A stretch of DNA of 64,000 nucleotides from Apteryx mantelli. Taxonomy: Eukaryota > Chordata > Aves > Apterygiformes > Apterygidae. The DNA is taken from contig NC_089978.1 of assembly GCF_036417845.1 (NCBI RefSeq), forward strand, positions 126,386,183 to 126,450,182, given 5' to 3'. The position numbers were made by a program, and so were the translations under genes. Positions 58,901-64,000 of this stretch are shown piece by piece; within the stretch, counting starts at the first letter, position 1; every line of letters starts with the position of its first letter. The notes under the pieces were generated by a model, which did not search any database, had not been told where the DNA came from, and saw only the letters and a list, made by a program, of their open reading frames with translations.

Positions 58901-61900
58901 TTTTACGGCCTCTCATTTACTATCCTTTTGATTCCCAGTGTGCTCTGAGCCCAACCCACACTGATATGTCTATCAAATAAAATACATTTTTATCCAGAAA
59001 AACGAATAGATAGACTGCTGCATATACAGGCCGGGGGGGGGGGGGGAGGGGCGGGTGATGGTCAGGATGTTGAATACAGGGCAGACTGATTCTGCGTTAG
59101 TGACAGCATTGTTGTATAGCTGCCAAGCTACTGCTGGCATGTGAAGCAGCGAAGCCAAAGAAAAGAAATGCCTGTCTCATTAGCACATAGAGGATCTCGT
59201 AACCCCATGACTTTGCCCTTTGGGCATTTATTGTTTGTGGTGGTGTCAGAGTCCTTATTCTCAAAAGACAGAGAAAAGACTTGAGCCAAGGTGGGAAAAG
59301 TATGTAATCGCAAAGAGAGCTTTCCTGCTGGAGCAAGAGACATACATCCTTCCTCCATGTAGCACAAAGGGCCGTGCCTCAGGCTTAACCTTACTTTTGT
59401 CTGCATAGAGCTTTTTCCCCCATGGATGACGAGAGTTACAGGAAGTAGCCTGTATGACTTACCAGTACAATGGACAGCTTGAAATAGGTCTAAGAATATT
59501 TCCTGGGGGGTGGCTAGGACATCAAATACTGACAGTTGTAGATCATCTGTTCAACTCCTGCACATCCAGTTCAGTCATGGTGGGTTAAGGTAATTGTTGG
59601 GACCTTTCTGTTCAGCAGGGCACTTAAAGCAAGCAAAGAAGCCCCCTGACTTCCATGACTTTTGTCATTGTTTTGTTTCATCTGTTAATTTTGCAACATT
59701 TTAAAATTGATTGTAATTCTGAAACTTGATGTTTTACAAGTCCCGGAAAGTTTAGGAAATTTAGGTTTTACCAAGAGATTCTAATGGAAATTTGGGGTGG
59801 ATCTTTGCCTTTCCAATAGAAGTAGAATCTCCTTCCCGAGTCCACAGTAAAATGCATCCAAAGCACGGTGCTGCAGTGGTCCCATCATAATGTCCTGTCT
59901 GCATCCTGTATTTTCAGCATGGGCGTGTAATAGAATGAATGAGGCCTTTATGGCAGATTGCATGTCCCAAATTCTATTTCTCCAAATTTCAGTCAAATTT
60001 CAGTTTTAATGAGTTGCTGTTCCCCTGTAGATTCAATGACAATCTACAACAAGGCACACAGAGAAAGGATGTTATAAGAAATGAAGAATTAAGGGAGCTC
60101 ATGAAACTTAAATGACTGAGCAGATATTCAGCTATATCTGCTGAGGGCTCATATAAAGCCTCATATTTAGCAAGGCATATCTGAATGGGGCTGGGCATGA
60201 GACATGTGACAACATGGGTTAGGTTATGAATCCCTTCCAAAGGAAGCAGAGCTGTGTGATTTTTGGATGCTGGTAAGAGGGAGATCTGTGAGCTGTGCTT
60301 TTAGTGGGGTGTGAGCTAAGTTAGCCATTGAAAGGTGTTTGTAATACAGCTTTGTCTCAGAAATAAAACACAGACAAGAAAACAAGGAATCACCAGGACA
60401 GTAATAGGAGGTACTTACCTACCAAAGGACACCTTTAAAAGCAGCTGGACCAAGGAGCAAAAATTGCAATTGCATTAACTCAGCAGTACATTTGTTTGGT
60501 ATTGACTTTTCAGTCCATCAGAAGCTCTGCTTGTTTCGGTGTGTTCAGAGCACAGCCTAGCTGCTCAGTGAGGGAGACTAAGATAAAAGGAGTAGTAGGC
60601 AGCTCTGCCTTAGGCTGCCTTGATGGATAGCATATCAAAATACCACCTTCGCATGCTGAAGTGGACACTCAGCAATGTAAAATAACATGATTTTGCCTGA
60701 ATTCTGAGCTGTGTTCAAAGGGAGGATCTAGCACCCCAGTGAAGGGAGTTGTTTGTAACCATTAACTTCCAATGCAGTAGTTTCTGACCACCTCATGCTG
60801 TAGTTGATCTTGTCTTTGTAAGGTTTCTGTGAGGCAGAAAGCCACTGTCTTTCCTCCTCCTGTTCTGTGATCTTCCTTGCTAAGCATGTGTCTTTCTTTG
60901 GTTTAATCGAATGTCCTATTCACAGTCTCCAGTACTTTTTTGATTACTCTGACCTTAATTTTTTTTTTCTTTGCACAGGACATCTCCAGCTTCTACTAAA
61001 TCTGAAGAAATGTCACCTTCTCTTCTGCTCTCTTTCAACTCTCTCTCTTTTTCTCTTTCCCTGCTTGCTTACAGGAACAAAAAATTTTCCTCAGCTGTCC
61101 GCCTTTGAACCATTCTTTCAGATTTCCCTCACCCATTTCTTATCCCTGCACTTACTGTTGTCCTGTTGACTTTGGCTCTTTCTTTTTGCATTGGAAGTGT
61201 GTTTTAGTCTCCACACCACACATACGCAAGTAAATTAACCAAACCCTGTTGCTTCTCCAAATCTTGCCTTATCTCCCTTTCATCCGTTAAGTTCTTTCTG
61301 TGTTAATTCTCTTTCTGCTCACTCTCCTCCAGTTCCAGCCTAAATCTTCCTTTTCAGTCTCTGACTCTTGGCACATCACAGAAACTTTCAGTAGTGAGCT
61401 CAGAAACAATGCTTCATCCTCATCATCCTTGTCTGATCAGCTCCTTTTCTTTGCAGATCTTGTTCTTTGCTTTCCCTGTTGTGTACCTCATTTCTACATA
61501 GCACTGCCTACGGACACAGACTGAGGAATCATTTCTGTGCTGCTGTGGAGCTGATTCCATCTGGACAGACTGGACCCTTGGCTTGTCTCTGACACTTTCC
61601 CATGGATCTCTAGCCTTCAGTTCAAATCAAATGTGGCTAAAACAATCTCTCTTCCTCTAAACCCTCCTCTTGCTCCCTGTAGACCACACTGTCACCTTAC
61701 TTGCCAGTCTGTCCTTCAGAGCACCGTTCTTCATTCTGGCCTTTACCTTCAGCTTTGAGTCTGGATATTGTCCTGTTGCCTCCTCGAATCCCCCCACTCT
61801 GGGCCTCGGCCCTGCCTCTGTAAGAACTGTGCTGCTGCAGCACACTGAGGTGGGGGATCAGGGCAGGCAAAGAGGAAATTGTTTCTTGATATGATTTTCC

Positions 61901-64000
61901 TGTTGGAAATGATGTGTACAGCTGTGTTAAATCAAACATACCTGATACAGTCCTACACACATGGGATTAAACTAATATGAGATTATTTAAAATCTCCTTG
62001 ACATTTCCTCCACCTTCTTCCCCTGTCTGGAATTATCTCCAAGAAAGATATTTTGTCTTCTGTGCATAAAGATCATCTCTGAGGATCAGACAAGTATCCT
62101 GATTGCTTTTCTGCAGGTTTGTGTGTTGGCAGAAGCTCATGCATCCAGTCAGAACTATTTGTGATTCAGTGATTGTTGTAGTTTCTTTTTAATGCTGTGG
62201 AGTTTTATTAATTTGCAATAATTTTGTATTATATAAAACTAAGTGCAGTCTGTTGAAAAGGGGAGACACTAGTGCCAAGTGCCAGCTTTTGAAAAGTTGG
62301 TATAATAATATTAGGAAAGTCTCACTTCAGTGGATTAAACTAATTTTATACAAAGCATCTGCAGAGGCAGCTTCACTGAGTGAAAGCCATGGCCTCTGGC
62401 TTTGGGGAGGTTACTATGCACAGCTATTTATAGATCACTTCAAGTATTCAAAGGGTAGAGATGTTAATTAATACTTGCAGATCCTTGTGCGGTAGGTAGG
62501 AACATGTTTATAACTACATCTTGCAAATGAAGGAACTGAGTCAGAGGGGTGAGATGATTTGGCAAAGGCTATTCTGTACTAAATGAGGAACAGAGCCAAA
62601 ATTAGAGTTCTAGAGCCCCTGGCTTTTAATTAGGGCAAAAAGGTGTCTGTTTGCCTTGAAATTCAGTATGTCAGTACTTGTCCTCGCCCCAGAGTGGAAT
62701 GCAAAGTAGACATTTAAGAGAAAGAAGAGCGATCACACTACAAAATATTGCAGACTGTATCAGCTTAGCAATAGGAGGATGCTTCATTTTCACATCCTCA
62801 GCTGAAACAAACATTCAGCATTATAATACAAACCTTATTTCTCAAACAAAACTTCCATTGAATCTAGTGGGATATTATTTGTCTGAGAAAGAACGGTGAA
62901 GTCAGGTCATTTAAACATTCATTTAAAGCACATATTCCTTTAAAATTACTTTCATTTGCAAAAGTCTTGATTTATAATGAGAAGATAATATTCTGTCTGG
63001 AATTAGGTGAATTAAGGAGTAATCCAGCTACCCCTTGCAGAGGCTGTCGTTCAAAGCCAATCATGCAGTATTAGGCTTTGTTAGTTTACTACAAAATTGG
63101 ATGAGAGCTGAGTAATTTGATAGGCTTTTTTAAATGTAGACATGGAGACAGGGTGTGTCACGTTTGTATTTCTAGGCCTTGGCCATTGAAGTAATAATAT
63201 GGCATCTCAGGTCTGGTCAGTTCTTAATCCTTACAATTTATAGGAATACAAGATTTGGCCATAGCAAGATGCAGTGGGTAGGTCCTGGGCCTCGGGCTCA
63301 GAAAACTGGGTGCCACCAGCTCTCCAGCGCTGCCATGCGGTGCAGCCTTGGCTGAGGCACCTCCATCTCCTCGCTCGGTGAAGTGGGTGTGATTATACTG
63401 GCCGCTGCAGCCAGTGGCCTTTGGGGCCTCGTGAGTAAAGGTGCTGGGTACTGACTAGCAGCCGTGTTAAAAAGATATATGGAGCTCCTGATAATCAGGT
63501 TTGTTTTTAATAGCACCTACAAACTGTTATGACTAAACACTGAAGAAGGCCTCTCTTCTCCTAAGCAAATACCGCTTACTAAAAGGGTTACTTATTGAAT
63601 ATAAATTTCTGAAAGCTCAGAGAGGGGGAATCAGCCTCTGAATTAATGCAGATCACAGTGCTTTGAAGCTGAGTACAGGCACTGTATAGAGCAATATAAC
63701 AACCCCTTAATGAATATCTGAAGTTTCCAGTACAGTTTTATGGACCCTGAGTTAGACATGCCACTGTTAGACTACCTGGTCATGCTGGTTTCTTCATTTG
63801 TCACTTAAAACTGGTCTCGCTGTGTCTGGGTTCTTCATATGAAAGTATCTCCAAATACTTCATTTGATGGACTCATACATTTAAGATTGGCCAAAGAAGA
63901 TACAGAAAAGTGAACTGACCAAAGTCAGCATTACAACAGACTGATGTCCAGGCTGCCCTTCTAGCCCTTCTTCTCCAATTGTGATCACCCCTACTGCCCC
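40829..64000 (+). CDS. IMPG2: IMPG2 gene span, interphotoreceptor matrix proteoglycan 2 (3' part missing)
   Basis: IMPG2 is a photoreceptor-made transmembrane proteoglycan of the interphotoreceptor matrix (two SEA domains, EGF-like repeats, one membrane span, chondroitin sulfate attachment). Human mutations cause retinitis pigmentosa and vitelliform macular dystrophy. Only the first 167 codons are here: a signal peptide, a variable propeptide-like stretch, RRKR, then the block [40 protein letters not shown] and [10 protein letters not shown], which follow human [36 protein letters not shown] and VEHRSLIMK (from memory). IMPG1 shares part of this block, but the match is closer to IMPG2 and the SENP7 neighbour fits IMPG2. 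The SEA, EGF and membrane exons lie beyond 64000. Confidence 0.93.
40905..42193 (+). other. IMPG2: IMPG2 intron 1, 1.3 kb
   Basis: Unique DNA with a purine-rich stretch (41472-41500). No exon or repeat family recognised. Confidence 0.7.
42194..42451 (+). CDS. IMPG2: IMPG2 exon 2 (variable stretch, RRKR, conserved block)
   Basis: 258 nt. (A)[19 protein letters not shown] opens a poorly conserved stretch. It then reads [20 protein letters not shown] and [16 protein letters not shown], matching human [20 protein letters not shown] (from memory). RRKR fits the proprotein-convertase (furin-type) consensus RX(K/R)R and sits exactly at the start of the conserved part. The acceptor is CAGCAG, so the exon may start at 42194 or 42197. 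Phase 1 in and out, donor G/GTAAGT. Confidence 0.95.
46271..46344 (+). repeat. Purine-only GA-rich block
   Basis: About 74 bases nearly all purine on the + strand (AGAGAG, GGGAGCGAGC and similar units). Low-complexity and likely variable; polypurine tracts can form triplex DNA. It follows a TTTCATTACAG that looks like an acceptor, but the frame is low complexity and not credible as coding. Confidence 0.85.
49182..49231. repeat. TATATC/GATATA palindrome
   Basis: Imperfect hexamer repeats TATATC followed by their complement; the central ATATCTATATCTATATAGAT and its continuation form a perfect inverted repeat of about 28 bases. Could extrude a cruciform. Probably a microsatellite product. Confidence 0.88.
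50530..51020. promoter_or_regulatory. Candidate conserved non-coding element, possible photoreceptor enhancer
   Basis: A non-repetitive stretch with clustered homeodomain sites: CTAATCCC (50612-50619) and GGATTAG (50847-50853) of CRX/OTX type, GGGATTGG (50589-50596) as a variant, plus ATTA/TAAT sites including AATTAATTAA (about 50745-50754) and GCTAATTAC (50788-50796). E-boxes CAGATGG (50570-50576) and CAGGTG (about 50657) are also present. The setting, intron 2 of a photoreceptor gene, makes an enhancer plausible. This is inference from motifs; conservation was not tested. Confidence 0.35.
53016..53182 (+). CDS. IMPG2: IMPG2 exon 3
   Basis: 167 nt. Encodes (A)[39 protein letters not shown] and [16 protein letters not shown]. 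It follows human [40 protein letters not shown] and HRSLIMK closely (from memory). The two cysteines and NFS glycosylation sequon are retained. Phase 1 in, phase 0 out through AAG/GTAGGT. Confidence 0.97.
58844..58866 (+). repeat. Poly-A tract
   Basis: Twenty-three consecutive A. It could be a retroposed tail or a simple homopolymer. No clear target-site duplication was seen around it. Confidence 0.9.
59033..59055 (+). repeat. Poly-G / G-quadruplex-prone tract
   Basis: Fourteen G in a row followed by AGGGGCGGG, enough guanine runs for an intramolecular G-quadruplex on the + strand. Confidence 0.9.
60840..61830. repeat. Pyrimidine-rich block, possibly an ancient L3/CR1-like LINE
   Basis: About 1 kb with strong C+T bias on the + strand. 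Parts such as GGCTAAAACAATCTCTCTTC followed by CTCTAAACCCTCCTCTTGCT recall the conserved 3' portion of L3/CR1-like LINEs (caaaacagaactcctcatctttc, cctaaaccc). The bias and this resemblance are the only evidence; it was not aligned. Confidence 0.35.
62470..62630 (-). repeat. MIR-like SINE relic, minus strand
   Basis: Read on the + strand it follows the reverse complement of MIR: TCTTGCAAATGAAGGAACTG, GTCAGAGGGGTGAGATGATT, TGGCAAAGGCT, then ACAGAGCCAAAATTAGAGTT and CTAGAGCCCCTGGCTTTT (compare tttacagatgaggaaactgagg and gtggcagagccaggattcgaac). Diverged, recognised by block order. Confidence 0.65.
63270..63450 (+). repeat. MIR-like SINE relic
   Basis: Block order of MIR on the + strand: GTCCTGGGCCTCGGGCTCAG, CCAGCGCTGCCATGCGGTGC, CTTGGCTGAGGCACCTCCAT, CTCCTCGCTCGGTGAAGTGG, then GTGTGATTATACTGGCCGCT and CTCGTGAGTAAAGGTGCT. 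Recalls MIR's ctctgccac, cctcagtttcctcatctgtaaaatgg and ataatac blocks. More GC-rich than the surroundings. Confidence 0.6.

Larger units (their letters stand above)
53183..64000 (+). other. IMPG2: IMPG2 intron 3, at least 10.8 kb
   Basis: No sequence matching the next IMPG2 exon (KLTYAKE-like) was found to the window end, so exon 4 lies further right or is too diverged to see. Contents: poly-A (58844-58866), poly-G (59033-59055), a pyrimidine-rich block (60840-61830) and MIR-like relics (62470-62630, 63270-63450). Open frames such as 53462-53800 and 57301-57687 have no recognisable homology or splice context. Confidence 0.65.

Noticed and set aside
61010-61080. Possible IMPG2 exon 4 after TTTGCACAG ([13 protein letters not shown])
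   Set aside because: The phase-compatible reading from exon 3 is not this frame, the sequence is part of a pyrimidine-rich low-complexity block, and it does not resemble the expected KLTYAKE start.
1-64000. CRISPR arrays, operons, prophage, tRNA or rRNA genes, endogenous retroviral genes
   Set aside because: None seen. Gene structure and repeats are those of a vertebrate chromosome.

Overview
This window is vertebrate nuclear DNA, and most likely avian. The evidence is short coding exons separated by introns of 0.2-10 kb with GT-AG borders, a 5'-truncated CR1 LINE of the bird/reptile type at about 2034-2805, several worn MIR-like SINE relics, and no L1 or Alu. No bacterial or phage features are present: no operons, CRISPR arrays, tRNA or rRNA genes.

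Two protein-coding genes were assembled by hand from splice sites and reading phase, both on the + strand. (1) SENP7, the SUMO-2/3 chain-editing protease, occupies 225-35070. The window opens inside the gene. I place 21 coding exons; joined, they give 3,015 nt with no stop or frameshift, i.e. 1,004 codons plus a TAA. All phases match at every junction. The protein reads in order: two tandem copies of a 66-codon exon, each with an HP1-box-like PKVIL; a basic and acidic linker; a SUMO-interacting motif IVLSSDDED; the conserved pre-catalytic region; the SENP6/7-specific PPPP-KGG loop; and the C48 protease core with His (29668-29670), Asp (30925-30927), Gln (33254-33256) and Cys (33272-33274). (2) IMPG2, the interphotoreceptor matrix proteoglycan 2, begins at ATG 40829. 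Its first three coding exons (40829-40904, 42194-42451, 53016-53182; 167 codons) are here, and the rest lies beyond the right edge.

Layout: 1-224 is the end of an upstream SENP7 intron. 225-35070 holds the SENP7 exons, with the largest intron (317-8313) carrying the CR1 copy. 35071-40828 holds the SENP7 3' UTR, the intergenic gap and the IMPG2 promoter. 40829-64000 holds IMPG2 exons 1-3, a 10.6 kb intron 2 with a candidate homeodomain-site-rich conserved element at about 50530-51020, and at least 10.8 kb of intron 3. The SENP7-IMPG2 head-to-tail order is, from memory, the same as on human chromosome 3q12. The two genes have no obvious shared function: SENP7 acts on nuclear/heterochromatin SUMO chains and IMPG2 in the extracellular matrix around photoreceptors.

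I found no undescribed system. The points most worth checking are the paired HP1-box exons, the possible intron-2 photoreceptor enhancer, the IMPG2 start codon embedded in a 5' splice-site consensus, a NAGNAG acceptor, and a few ancient repeats. Comparisons with human proteins are from memory, and no alignment or database search was run.
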